A stretch of 64,000 nt of DNA. Source: JBQTIU01 sp052387815. Its GTDB lineage: Bacteria; Pseudomonadota; Alphaproteobacteria; CACIAM-22H2. Below the pieces are notes generated by a model. It was not told where the DNA came from. It did not search any database and worked only from the letters and a program-made list of their open reading frames with translations. The stretch covers positions 1 through 64,000 of the forward strand of contig JBQTIU010000028.1 of assembly GCA_052387815.1 (NCBI GenBank), given 5' to 3'. This document shows, piece by piece, positions 17,668-27,844 of this stretch; position 1 is the first letter of the stretch, and every line of letters begins with the position of its first letter. The position numbers were made by a program, and so were the translations under genes.

Positions 17668-18849
17668 TTAAGCATGGCGGGCCATCAGCGCGACGAAGCG
17701 CTGGAACAGGTGATGGGCATCGCGCGGGCCGGGCGAGGCTTCCGGGTGGTACTGGACCGAGAACACCGGCCGGCCGGCGAGCCGCAGACCCTCGTTGGTG
17801 CCGTCGAACAGCGACATGTGGGTCGCCTCGACCCCCTCGGGGAGTGAGTCGGGCAGGACCACGAAGCCGTGGTTCTGCGAGGTGATCTCGACCCGGCCGG
17901 TCAAGAGGTCCTTGACCGGATGGTTGGCGCCGCGGTGGCCGCGTTCGAGCTTGGCCGTGCGCGCGCCGAGTGCCAGGGCCAGCATCTGGTGCCCGAGGCA
18001 GATGCCGAAGATCGGCAAGCCGCTCGCCACCAGCTCGCGGATCGCCGGCACGGCGTACTGGCCGGTCGCCGCCGGATCGCCGGGGCCGTTCGACAAGAAC
18101 ACGCCGTCGGGCCGGTGGCCGAGGACGGCCTCGGCCGGCGAGTCCGCCGGCACGACGGTGACCCGACACCCCGCCGCGGCGAGGCAGCGCAGGATGTTGC
18201 GCTTGGCGCCGTAATCGACCGCCACCACATGGTGGCGGGGCCGCGCCAAGCGGCCGTAGCCGCGGCCCAACGCCCATTTGGTCTCGGTCCAGCTATAGGT
18301 CTGGCGGCAGGTCACCTCGAGCGCCAGGTCCATGCCCAAGAGCCCCGGCCACGCCGCGGCCTGGGCCTGGAGTTGGGCGACGTCGATGGCGCCGTCAGGG
18401 GCGTGGCAAAGGGCGCCGTTGGGGGCGCCGAAATCGCGAATCCGCCGGGTCAGCGCCCTGGTATCGACGCCGCTTATCCCGACCAGCCCGTGCGTGGCGA
18501 GCCACGCCGCGAGGTGCCGGGTCGAGCGGAAATTGGCCGGCTCGGTGATCGCCTCCCGCAGCACGAGCCCGCGCGCCGCCGGGGTCAAGGTCTCGATGTC
18601 CTCCGGATTGGTGCCGACATTGCCGATATGGGGAAACGTGAAGGCGATGATCTGCCCGGCGTAGGAGGGATCGGTCAGAATCTCCTGGTATCCGGTCATC
18701 GCGGTGTTGAAGCAGACCTCGCCCACGACCGTCCCGGCGGCGCCCACCCCCCGGCCCCAGAACACGCGGCCGTCGGCCAGCACCAGGGCGGCATTGGCGC
18801 CCGGCGGCCGGGCCGGGGACGGGAAGGAGCCGCGCGCGAGGATGGTCAT
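17668..18849 (-). CDS. carA: Carbamoyl-phosphate synthase small subunit
   Basis: A 393-residue glutaminase subunit feeding ammonia to CarB. The N-terminal half carries ALVLADGRVFWGRGVGAAG and CFNTAMTGYQEILTDPSYAGQ; the C-terminal class I amidotransferase domain has FLSNGPGDP, the nucleophile Cys in FGICLGHQMLALALG, and the His/Glu pair in QYHPEASPGP. The start MTILARG gives normal length; the frame is open further upstream but that part has no similarity. Transcribed toward carB. Confidence 0.97.
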   Translation of the reverse strand: MTILARGSFPSPARPPGANAALVLADGRVFWGRGVGAAGTVVGEVCFNTAMTGYQEILTDPSYAGQIIAFTFPHIGNVGTNPEDIETLTPAARGLVLREAITEPANFRSTRHLAAWLATHGLVGISGVDTRALTRRIRDFGAPNGALCHAPDGAIDVAQLQAQAAAWPGLLGMDLALEVTCRQTYSWTETKWALGRGYGRLARPRHHVVAVDYGAKRNILRCLAAAGCRVTVVPADSPAEAVLGHRPDGVFLSNGPGDPAATGQYAVPAIRELVASGLPIFGICLGHQMLALALGARTAKLERGHRGANHPVKDLLTGRVEITSQNHGFVVLPDSLPEGVEATHMSLFDGTNEGLRLAGRPVFSVQYHPEASPGPRDAHHLFQRFVALMARHA

Positions 18850-18995
18850 CGGGGCCGATTTCCTAATGTTGCGGCGTGCGCCGTGCTGCCGTCCCGGCGA
18901 GGCAAGCCCGAGCGTGACCTCCATTAAGCGGCCGGCGGCCCCGGGTCAAGCCGGGCGATCCTAAAAAGATAGTGTTATTTCAATACGTTATCAAA

Positions 18996-19024
18996 TTGCA
19001 ATCGAGCCCGAAACCGGGTAGTCT
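18996..19024 (+). promoter_or_regulatory. Candidate promoter for yqeY-dnaG-rpoD
   Basis: TTGCAA (18996-19001) and TAGTCT (19019-19024) with a 17-bp spacer lie 26 nt upstream of yqeY, in the AT-rich part of the 200-bp gap shared with divergent carA. The -10 box is weak. Assigned by eye. Confidence 0.35.
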
Positions 19025-19050
19025 GGAGGTTTCCCCGCACCATTGGCGCC

Positions 19051-19506
19051 ATGCTTCGCACCCAATTCACCGATGCCCTCAAAGCCGCCATGAAGGCCAA
19101 GCAGGAGCGCGCAGTTTCGACCCTGCGCCTGATCCTGGCGGCGCTCAAGGACCGCGATATCGCGGCCCGGCCGAAGGGCAATCTCGACGGCATTTCCGAC
19201 GACGAGCTGCGCGTGATGCTGCACAACATGATCCGCCAGCGGCGCGACAGCATCGCGCTCTACGAACAAGGCGGGCGGCTCGAGCTGGCGCAACAGGAGG
19301 CCGAGGAAATCGCCATCATCGAACGGTTCTTGCCCCGGCAGCTGGGCGCGGCCGAGATCGAGCAGGCGGCCCGGGACTTGATCGCCGAGCTGGGGGCCAC
19401 GGGCATCAAGGACATGGGCCGCGTCATGGCGGGCTTGAAACAGCGCTATGCCGGGCAGATGGATTTCGGCCAGGCCAGCGCCGCCGTCAAACGGCTTCTG
19501 GGTTGA
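19051..19506 (+). CDS. GatB/YqeY domain-containing protein
   Basis: A 151-residue YqeY-like protein, related to the tRNA-binding tail of the GatB amidotransferase subunit. Marks are LRTQFTDALKAAMKAKQERAVSTLRLILAA at the N-terminus, EIAIIERFLPRQL and GIKDMGRVMAGLKQRYAGQMDF at the C-terminus. Its precise role is unknown, but it is very often placed just before dnaG and rpoD, as here (70 nt before dnaG). Confidence 0.92.
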   Translation: MLRTQFTDALKAAMKAKQERAVSTLRLILAALKDRDIAARPKGNLDGISDDELRVMLHNMIRQRRDSIALYEQGGRLELAQQEAEEIAIIERFLPRQLGAAEIEQAARDLIAELGATGIKDMGRVMAGLKQRYAGQMDFGQASAAVKRLLG

Positions 19507-19576
19507 GATCGGCGGCGCGCTCGGTCTATAACCTCCAGGTCCGGGCGGGGCGGACGGAGATCCGGGGGAAACGACG

Positions 19577-21406
19577 ATGGCATTTCCGCCGGGCCTCCTC
19601 GAGGACATTCGCGCGCGGCTGCCGTGTTCCGGGGTCATCGGCCGGCGCGTCCGGCTGCTCAAGCGCGGCCGCGAGTATGTCGGCCTGTGCCCATTTCACA
19701 ACGAACGGACCCCGTCCTTCACCGTCAACGACGACAAGGCGTTCTATCACTGCTTCGGGTGCGGCGCCCATGGCGACGTCATCGGCTTCGCCATGCGCAG
19801 CGACAACCTGTCGTTCCCGGAGGCGGTGGAAAGGCTGGCCGCCGAGGCCGGTCTCGAAGTTCCGCGCCTGTCGCCGGCCGATGCGGCCACGGCCGAGCGC
19901 CAAAAGACCCTCTACGAAGCGGTCGAGGCGGCCTGCGCCTGGTTCGAGCAGCAGCTCCGCGCGCCGGGCGGGCGGGCGGGTCTTGCCTATTTGCGCGGCC
20001 GCGGGCTGGACGACCACACGATCGCCCGCTTCCGCCTCGGCTACGCGCCCGAGGGCGGCGCGCTCAAGGCTGCCCTCGGGGCGCGGGGGATCGACGACGC
20101 GCTGCTGTTCGAGGCGGGGTTGCTGGCGCGGCGCGAGGACGGGGAGGCCTTCGACTTCTTCCGTGGCCGCGTCGTGTTCCCGATCACCGATCGGCGCGGC
20201 CGGCCGATCGCCTTCGGCGGCCGGGTGCTGGGCGAGGGCGAGCCGAAATATCTCAACTCCCGCGACACCCCGCTGTTCGACAAGGGGCGGACGCTTTATG
20301 GGTTCGACAAGGCCCGCGAGGGGGTGCGCCAGGGCGGCGAACTGGTGGTGGCCGAAGGCTATACGGACGTGATCGCGCTGCATGCCGCGGGCTTCGCCGG
20401 CGCGGTGGCGCCGTTGGGGACCGCGATCACCGAGGCGCACATCGAGACCCTGTGGAGGCTCGCCCCGGAGCCCATCCTGTGCCTCGACGGGGATGCCGCC
20501 GGCCAGCGCGCGGCCCGGCGCGCGGCGGAGCGCGCGCTGCCGCTCTTGAGACCCGGCCACAGCCTGCGTTTTGCCGTCCTGCCGGCCGGCGAGGACCCCG
20601 ACAGCCTGATCCGCCGCGACGGCCCGGCGGCGCTCAAAGAGGCCCTCGCCGGCGCGCGCCCGCTCGCCGATATCGTGTGGGAGAGCGAAGTCGCGGCCCG
20701 GCCGATCGATACGCCCGAACGTCGGGCGGCGCTGGCCCAGCGCCTGCGCGAGCGCATACAATCGATCGCCGACCGCACGGTGCAGGAGCAGTACTTGCGG
20801 TTGCTGGTCTACGACCGCCTGTGGGCCGCCTTGCGGCCGGCCCGCGGACGGCCATCGCCCGGGCGCTCCCCTGGCCTGCGCGCGCCTGGCGATGTCGGCA
20901 CGCTCGCCACGCGCCAGGCGCAAGCGGCCCTCGCGACCATGATCAACCACCCCGAACTCATCGCCCAGGAGTTCGAGGCCCTGGCCGGGCTCGACATCGC
21001 CGATTCCGGTCTGGACCGGATTCGCCAGGAAATTCTTGGTCTTGCCGGCAGTGTCCCGGGCCTTGACTCGGACGCCATTGTGAACCATTTGAAGGGCTTG
21101 GGTTTGGCCGCGGCGCTGACCGGCGTGCAGCGGAAGAGCCTTTACGACCTCTGGCCTTTCGCCGGACCTGCGGCCAGCCTCGAAGCGGCGCGTCAAGGGT
21201 GGAAAGAGGTTTTGGCGCAGGCCCAGCGACGCCGGCTGGAGGGCGAGGTCGGCGCCGCCCAACGGGACCTCGGGGTCGACATGACGGACGAGAACTTGGC
21301 CCGGTTGGACGGATTGAAGCAACAGATCTCGGAGCAGGACAGCGAGCAGGTCGATGACGATTCGCTCCTTGGCTGGGGACGTGGGAGCGTCGGGCCGGAG
21401 CGATAA
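19577..21406 (+). CDS. dnaG: DNA primase
   Basis: A 609-residue primase that makes RNA primers at the replication fork. The N-terminal zinc-binding domain is seen as CPFHNERTPSFTVNDDKAFYH followed by CFGCGAHGDVIGF; the TOPRIM core contains VVAEGYTDVIALHAAGF, the acidic motif CLDGDAAGQRAARRAAERAL and GEDPDSLIR; the C-terminal helicase-interaction region is low in conservation. Length is typical. It is the middle gene of the yqeY-dnaG-rpoD macromolecular synthesis unit. Confidence 0.97.
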   Translation: MAFPPGLLEDIRARLPCSGVIGRRVRLLKRGREYVGLCPFHNERTPSFTVNDDKAFYHCFGCGAHGDVIGFAMRSDNLSFPEAVERLAAEAGLEVPRLSPADAATAERQKTLYEAVEAACAWFEQQLRAPGGRAGLAYLRGRGLDDHTIARFRLGYAPEGGALKAALGARGIDDALLFEAGLLARREDGEAFDFFRGRVVFPITDRRGRPIAFGGRVLGEGEPKYLNSRDTPLFDKGRTLYGFDKAREGVRQGGELVVAEGYTDVIALHAAGFAGAVAPLGTAITEAHIETLWRLAPEPILCLDGDAAGQRAARRAAERALPLLRPGHSLRFAVLPAGEDPDSLIRRDGPAALKEALAGARPLADIVWESEVAARPIDTPERRAALAQRLRERIQSIADRTVQEQYLRLLVYDRLWAALRPARGRPSPGRSPGLRAPGDVGTLATRQAQAALATMINHPELIAQEFEALAGLDIADSGLDRIRQEILGLAGSVPGLDSDAIVNHLKGLGLAAALTGVQRKSLYDLWPFAGPAASLEAARQGWKEVLAQAQRRRLEGEVGAAQRDLGVDMTDENLARLDGLKQQISEQDSEQVDDDSLLGWGRGSVGPER

Positions 21407-21488
21407 ATACGCGAGAAGGCGTGGGGGGTTGGATTCGACGCGTTCGGCTGCGCTCGCGGGAGGCGACAGTCATGGGGGCGGGAGGGGC

Positions 21489-23549
<2,061 letters not shown>

Positions 23550-23597
23550 GCCCCGGCGCGCCCGCGCGCCCCGAGTCGCGCGCCGGGTCGGGGCCTC
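23550..23597 (+). terminator. GC-rich hairpin after rpoD, possible terminator
   Basis: GCCCCG followed by GCGCGC pairs with a later GCGCGC and CGGGGC, with a small bulge, directly after the rpoD stop. There is no U tract, so an intrinsic terminator is uncertain; it may protect the 3' end. The remaining 250 bp before the next gene is GC-rich and shows nothing else. Confidence 0.35.
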
Positions 23598-23848
23598 CCG
23601 GGCCGCCCGCGCCCGCTTGAGGTGCCCCGCCTCGGGCCCGGCCGATCCCCCGAGTCGGCCCAGGCTACGCCTGGGGTTGCGGGCCATCGCGAGCGCCCCC
23701 GTGGGCCGCCGAGGCCAACGAAAGTCTTGCCGAGCGGGCGATCGCACCATAGAGTCGCCGACGTTTTCGAGTCGCGAGCCGAGCAGGGGCCGCCGAAATC
23801 CGGCGCCCCAGGGACATAACAAGGGTCCGCATCCGCGCTGCTCACGTC

Positions 23849-24613
23849 GTGCCCAACGATAATCCAGACCTATCGGTGCCTTTAGGTAGCGACCCGAGCT
23901 ACCTGAAGGCGGTCCGAGAAAAATACAACGCCATCGAGATTTGGCCGGTCTCCGACCGCTGGCTCGGCCACGTCAAGGCCTGGATCGCGGCCACCGTCGC
24001 GGCCTGGCAGCCGGCCCTCGGGCTCAGCCCGCGATCGAAGATCCTCAATGCCGGCTCGGGCGACGAGTCCTACAACGTCTCGCCTGGGCTGGTGATCGAC
24101 TGCGACATCGCCGACCGCAAGCTGGTCGGCATGCCGTGCGGGGTGGCGGGCGACCTCGCCAACCTGCCCTTGCAGAGCGGGTCGGTCGATGTGTGCGTGT
24201 GCGTGGGCTCGGTCGTGAACTACATCCGCGAGCTGCCCAGGGCGATCGCGGAAATCGCCCGGGTGGTCAAGGGCGACGGGCGGCTGATCATCGAGTTCGA
24301 GAGCAGCCGCAGCGGCGAGTACCTGTTCACCCCGCATTTCGGGCGCGACGCCGCCCAGGTGCGGACGTTCTACATCTACGAGGACGAGACCATCTGGGTC
24401 TATGCCGAGGAGCATGTCCGCCGCCTCTTGGAGGCGGCCGGCTTCAAGATCGTCGCCGAGAGCCGGGCGCATTTCGTCGCGCCCTTGGTCTACCGCATCC
24501 GGAAGGACCTCCACCGCGCCGCCAGGTTCGCGGTCCTCGACCGCTGGGTGTCCTGGATGCCGTTGTTGAAACGGCACTCGGCCAACATCATCCTGCTGTG
24601 CCGGCGCCGCTAG
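23849..24613 (+). CDS. Class I SAM-dependent methyltransferase
   Basis: A 254-residue protein with a Rossmann methyltransferase fold: motif I KILNAGSGDESYNV, then GDLANLPLQSGSVDVCVCVGSVVNYI (the usual post-motif II acidic loop) and DGRLIIEFESSRSGEYLF, with a C-terminal region ending in Arg-rich residues. The start is a GTG at 23849. The substrate is not evident. It sits between rpoD and the tRNA with no obvious operon partner. Confidence 0.8.
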   Translation: MPNDNPDLSVPLGSDPSYLKAVREKYNAIEIWPVSDRWLGHVKAWIAATVAAWQPALGLSPRSKILNAGSGDESYNVSPGLVIDCDIADRKLVGMPCGVAGDLANLPLQSGSVDVCVCVGSVVNYIRELPRAIAEIARVVKGDGRLIIEFESSRSGEYLFTPHFGRDAAQVRTFYIYEDETIWVYAEEHVRRLLEAAGFKIVAESRAHFVAPLVYRIRKDLHRAARFAVLDRWVSWMPLLKRHSANIILLCRRR

Positions 24614-24691
24614 GCGCCAGCGTCCCGCGCGGCCTGGCGCGGCCCCCAAACCGGTGTAGGATGGGCCGGTGCCGATGGCTGGCCGGATTTC

Positions 24692-24765
24692 GGGCCCGTA
24701 GTTCAGGTGGTCAGAACGCGCCGCTCATAACGGCGTTGTCGCAGGTTCGAGTCCTGCCGGGCCCA
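24692..24765 (+). tRNA. tRNA with CAT anticodon (Ile2 or Met)
   Basis: A 74-nt cloverleaf: acceptor GGGCCCG / CGGGCCC with discriminator A at 24765, D arm GTTC...GAAC, anticodon stem CGCCG / CGGCG with loop CTCATAA, and T arm GCAGG TTCGAGT CCTGC. CCA is not encoded (CCG follows). The body lacks initiator features, since the first pair is a normal G-C. The choice between elongator Met and lysidine-modified Ile2 is open; the GGGCC acceptor and overall pattern lean to Ile2. Confidence 0.9.
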
Positions 24766-24786
24766 CCGGCGCCCGGCGCCCGGCCC

Positions 24787-25533
24787 CTATGCTGCGTACT
24801 TGCGCCGCACGGGCAAGAGCGCGGTTTCGAGGTCGATGACGCCGGTGCTGGCCTCGGCGACGACGTTCACGTCCTCGGCCTTCCAGCGATCCTTGTCCTC
24901 GATCACCGCCTCGCGCGGCCAGTCGGGGTGCGCCTTGCCGATGTCAGTGAACTTGAGGAACACCGACGCGATGGCATTGGCGTGGTTGATCACCGGCTCC
25001 ACGAGCAGCAACCGATCGCCGATCTTGACCGCGGTCGAGACGTGATAGGTCTTCGTGCTGTTACCGGCGATCACGGCGTCTTCCGCTAGCCTTTCCTTCG
25101 GGAATAGGCGACGCAGATGCTCGCGAACGCGGCGGCCCAAGTCGCGCTCGGCGCGCCGCTCCTCCTCGTGCAGCACCTCGCTCACCCAACGCTGGCTCGC
25201 ATTGGCGACGATGAGGATGGCGGCGCCAAGCTGATCCTCGTCCACATCCTCGACCGCAAACGTGCCATGAGTGAACGCGAGCCCGGTCTCCTTGGCGATC
25301 GCGTGGGCGCGCCGCGCCTGCGAGGGCGACGGATCGACCCCGGCCGCGAGCAGCACCGCCCAGCCGTTCCCGTCATCCGACACGCGGAAGCTCTGCCGCT
25401 GGACGAGGACATTCACGCCGACTCCGTCTCCGCCCGGATACAAGCAGTGTGTGGACACGACCAACCCGTCGTCGCCGCGTCGGATCGCGGCGAAGTCACT
25501 AAGTGCGGAGGCGATGAGGGTTTCGTAAGTCAC
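24787..25533 (-). CDS. DUF1828-like protein of unknown function
   Basis: A 248-residue protein resembling DUF1828-type proteins. The GTG start at 25533 is chosen because it overlaps the stop of the upstream gene (GTGA), implying translational coupling; the frame is open further up but inside that gene. The N-terminal half (TLIASALSDFAAIRRGDDGL, VSTHCLYPGGDGVGVNVLVQ, FRVSDDGNGWAVLLAAGVD) is the DUF1828-like part; the C-terminal half (STAVKIGDRLLLVEPVINHA, ASVFLKFTDIGKAHP) looks like a second alpha/beta domain. It ends 21 nt from the tRNA. Function unknown; such genes sit in accessory and defence-rich DNA. Confidence 0.7.
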   Translation of the reverse strand: MTYETLIASALSDFAAIRRGDDGLVVSTHCLYPGGDGVGVNVLVQRQSFRVSDDGNGWAVLLAAGVDPSPSQARRAHAIAKETGLAFTHGTFAVEDVDEDQLGAAILIVANASQRWVSEVLHEEERRAERDLGRRVREHLRRLFPKERLAEDAVIAGNSTKTYHVSTAVKIGDRLLLVEPVINHANAIASVFLKFTDIGKAHPDWPREAVIEDKDRWKAEDVNVVAEASTGVIDLETALLPVRRKYAA

Positions 25534-26033
25534 CGCAGTGGCAACCTCGGCTGGTGCGGGGGCGGGGGAACCGTTCCGCCGATGTTGGCGCGTCGGCAGA
25601 AATACTGGACCGCGGCGGCGAAGCTGTCCAGTTCCTCGTCGATCGGCTCGGCGACGGGCAGGTTGTCGCCCGGCGGCTGCGGCCACCGTCGATTTGCGGA
25701 CCATGAATGGTATCTATGGGCGGACGCGGGGAGAATGCAGCCGCGGAGCGTGCGCGGCAGGGCCTTGTGCAAGGGGTTGGCGTGCGCCGACGGCGGGAAC
25801 ACGCTCATGCGCTCGATGACCGCGTTGCGGTAGACGAGAACCAGCGAGCCCTGCTGCGGCCTCATGTGACCGGTCGCATCGGCGGTGAGGAACAGGCCGG
25901 CGCGCACCTCGCCCTCGATTTCAAGCGAGGCTTTGAGCCGCACGGCCGTCTCGCGGCTGGCCATCCAGCGCACGACGCCCACCACCGACTTTCGCGCCGC
26001 GAGGATCGCATCGATGGTCTCGACCGTTTCCAC
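25530..26033 (-). CDS. Unknown protein coupled to the DUF1828 gene
   Basis: A 167-residue protein starting at GTG (26033). The first 100 residues look globular (AILAARKSVVGVVRWMASRE, RLKASLEIEGEVRAGLFLTA, GSLVLVYRNAVIERMSVFPP), with a later patch of paired Trp/His, and the Pro-rich tail reads into the next gene by a 4-nt overlap. No family recognised. The coupling shows that it and the DUF1828 gene are made together, in the manner of a two-gene accessory module. It lies just downstream of the hsdS remnant. Confidence 0.55.
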   Translation of the reverse strand: METVETIDAILAARKSVVGVVRWMASRETAVRLKASLEIEGEVRAGLFLTADATGHMRPQQGSLVLVYRNAVIERMSVFPPSAHANPLHKALPRTLRGCILPASAHRYHSWSANRRWPQPPGDNLPVAEPIDEELDSFAAAVQYFCRRANIGGTVPPPPHQPRLPLR

Positions 26034-26051
26034 CGCGACGATTTCTCTGGC

Positions 26052-26255
26052 TTAAAGACCGTCGCCGGTGAAGGCGCGGTCCATCAGCGAGGCGACGAGC
26101 GCCTCGGATTCGGTCGCCATGCGCTCCTGCTGGGCGATGCGGGCGCGGATGTCGGCGATGCGGTCGGCGAAGGCGTGTTGAAGCGAGAGGGGTGGCACCG
26201 GCGCTTGGTAGTCAAATAGCGTGTTCCTGTTCAGTTTGGGCATCCGTGCCCGCAT
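26052..26255 (-). pseudogene. Type I restriction specificity subunit HsdS, C-terminal remnant
   Basis: About 67 residues matching the end of an HsdS target-recognition subunit: PKLNRNTLFDYQAPVPPLSL, then HAFADRIADIRARIAQQERM and SEALVASLMDRAF. The PVPPLSLQ linker followed by a long helix is the classical end of a target-recognition domain. Intact HsdS proteins have about 400 residues and are preceded by hsdM; neither is here. It is a relic of a restriction-modification system lost from beside the tRNA. Confidence 0.75.
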
Positions 26256-26433
26256 AGACTCTCTCCCAGAAAACTCCTAATTCGTACCATCTCGCAAGTA
26301 GCTCATTCAAAGAGGATTTTGCCTATCTCCCGTCCCGTCATTGTCCGGTAGCTTTGACGGCGCCGATACTAGACGGCCCGCCCGAAGTGTGCTCACCTTG
26401 ACCCGCGCGGCCGAACTTGGCTGGATTAGCTAC

Positions 26434-26664
26434 ATGGCAAGCATCATAAACGTGCATGAGGCCAAGACCAACCTGTCAAGGCTCGTCGCGGGTGCGCTGG
26501 CGGGCGAGGAGGTGGTGCTGGCGAAAGGCGGCCGGCCGCTCGTGCGGCTGGTCCCGGTCGAGCCCCGCGTGCCCGGAAAATGGAAGGGGCGGGTGCGGAT
26601 GGCCCGCGACTTCGACCGCCTGCCGAAAGCGGTGCTCGACGCTTTCGAAGGCAAGGCGCGGTGA
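26434..26664 (+). CDS. Phd/YefM-type antitoxin
   Basis: A 76-residue antitoxin beginning MASIINVHEAKTNLSRLVAG, with the Phd fold signs AGEEVVLAKGGRPLVRLVPV and a C-terminal segment that would wrap a toxin (ARDFDRLPKAVLDAF). The start at 26434 gives the classical N-terminus; an upstream in-frame start at 26341 is less likely. Its stop overlaps the GTG of the toxin-like stub that follows, the usual TA spacing. The toxin is truncated, so this antitoxin is orphaned. Confidence 0.85.
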   Translation: MASIINVHEAKTNLSRLVAGALAGEEVVLAKGGRPLVRLVPVEPRVPGKWKGRVRMARDFDRLPKAVLDAFEGKAR

Positions 26665-26723
26665 GGCTGCTGGTCGACGCAGGGGTGCCCCTCTGGTGGG
26701 TGACGGAGGAGATTCTTCGATGA
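26661..26723 (+). pseudogene. PIN-domain (VapC-like) toxin, 20-codon stub
   Basis: Reads VRLLVDAGVPLWWVTEEILR then stop. PIN-domain toxins partnered by Phd-like antitoxins begin MRLLLDTHVLLWW, with the first catalytic Asp at position 6, so this is the start of such a ribonuclease cut after 20 residues. The GTG overlaps the antitoxin stop, and the stub stop overlaps the ATG of the next gene, which looks like a clean deletion junction. Too short for normal gene calling. Confidence 0.75.
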
Positions 26724-27844
26724 CCACCCGACCGCCCGCCGACATCGGCATGGCCCTCGACGAGGTCGACACCCCGGCCCTGTTGATCGAGCTCGATGCC
26801 TTCGAGCGCAATCTCCGCCGCCTGGCCGAGGCGATCGCCCCCCACAAGGTCGCCTTGCGGCCCCACGCCAAGACCCACAAGAGCCCGGTGATCGCCTTGC
26901 AGCAGATCGCGTTGGGCGCGGTCGGGGTGTGCTGCCAGAAGGTGAGCGAGGCCGAGGCCATGGTGGCGGGCGGGGTCGCCGACGTCCTGGTCACCAACCA
27001 GATCGTGGGGGGCCAGAAATTGCGGCGCCTGGCGGCGCTGGCGCGCCGGGCGCGGATCGCGGTGTGCGCCGACGATGACGGCAACGTCGAGGCAATCGAC
27101 GCGGCGGCGAAGGAGTTCGAGGTCAGGTTGCCGGTGCTGGTCGAAATCAACCTCGGCGCCAACCGCTGCGGCGTCGAGCCCGGCGAGCCGGCGCTGCGCC
27201 TGGCGGCGCGGATCGCCTCGTCCTCGAACCTTGGCTTCGGCGGCCTCCAGGCCTATCTCGGGCCGGCGCAGCATGTCCGCCCTTACGCCGAGCGCCGCGA
27301 CTTGATCGCGCGGGCGGCCGAGCAGGCGGCGTCGACGAAGGAGGTCATCGAGCGCAACGGCATCCCGTGCCCGACCATCACCGGGGCCGGCACCGGCAGC
27401 TTCGAATTCGAGGCGGCGAGCGGCGTCTATACCGAGCTGCAGTGCGGGTCCTATGTGTTCATGGACGCCGACTACGCGCGCAACCTCAACCGCGAGGGGA
27501 CCGCCGCGCAGGCGTTCGAGCACAGCCTGTTCGTGCTGGCAACGGTGATGAGCCGGACCGCCGAGGACCGGGCGGTGGTCGATGCCGGCCTCAAGGCCGT
27601 GAGCGTCGATTCGGGCTTCCCGCTGGTCGACGGCTACCCCGAGGCCGAGTACGTGCGGGCTGCCGACGAACACGGCCGGCTGCAGCTCCACCGGCCGACC
27701 AACGCTTTACGCCTCGGCGACAAGGTGAGGCTCATCCCGGGCCATTGCGACCCGACCGTCAACCTCTACGATTGGTATGTCGGGGTGCGCCGCGGCCGGG
27801 TCGAGGCGCTGTGGCCGGTCGCCGCCCGCGGCGCTGGGGTCTAG
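26720..27844 (+). CDS. D-threonine aldolase / D-serine dehydratase-like enzyme (DSD1 family)
   Basis: A 374-residue PLP enzyme with an N-terminal alanine-racemase-type barrel (TPALLIELDAFERNLRRLAE, RPHAKTHKSPVIA with the PLP lysine in the HAKTHK block) and the C-terminal D-serine dehydratase-like domain with the metal pair His-Cys in GHCDPTVNLYD. Relatives cleave D-threonine to glycine and acetaldehyde or dehydrate D-serine or D-threo-3-hydroxyaspartate; substrate choice cannot be read. The ATG overlaps the toxin stub stop. It converges on the TRAP transporter genes and shares a CTAG stop with dctM. It belongs to a neighbourhood rich in D-amino-acid genes. Confidence 0.85.
   Translation: MTTRPPADIGMALDEVDTPALLIELDAFERNLRRLAEAIAPHKVALRPHAKTHKSPVIALQQIALGAVGVCCQKVSEAEAMVAGGVADVLVTNQIVGGQKLRRLAALARRARIAVCADDDGNVEAIDAAAKEFEVRLPVLVEINLGANRCGVEPGEPALRLAARIASSSNLGFGGLQAYLGPAQHVRPYAERRDLIARAAEQAASTKEVIERNGIPCPTITGAGTGSFEFEAASGVYTELQCGSYVFMDADYARNLNREGTAAQAFEHSLFVLATVMSRTAEDRAVVDAGLKAVSVDSGFPLVDGYPEAEYVRAADEHGRLQLHRPTNALRLGDKVRLIPGHCDPTVNLYDWYVGVRRGRVEALWPVAARGAGV

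Noticed and set aside
24692..24765. Initiator tRNA-fMet
   Set aside because: The acceptor begins with a normal G-C pair and the anticodon stem lacks the three consecutive G-C pairs of initiators.
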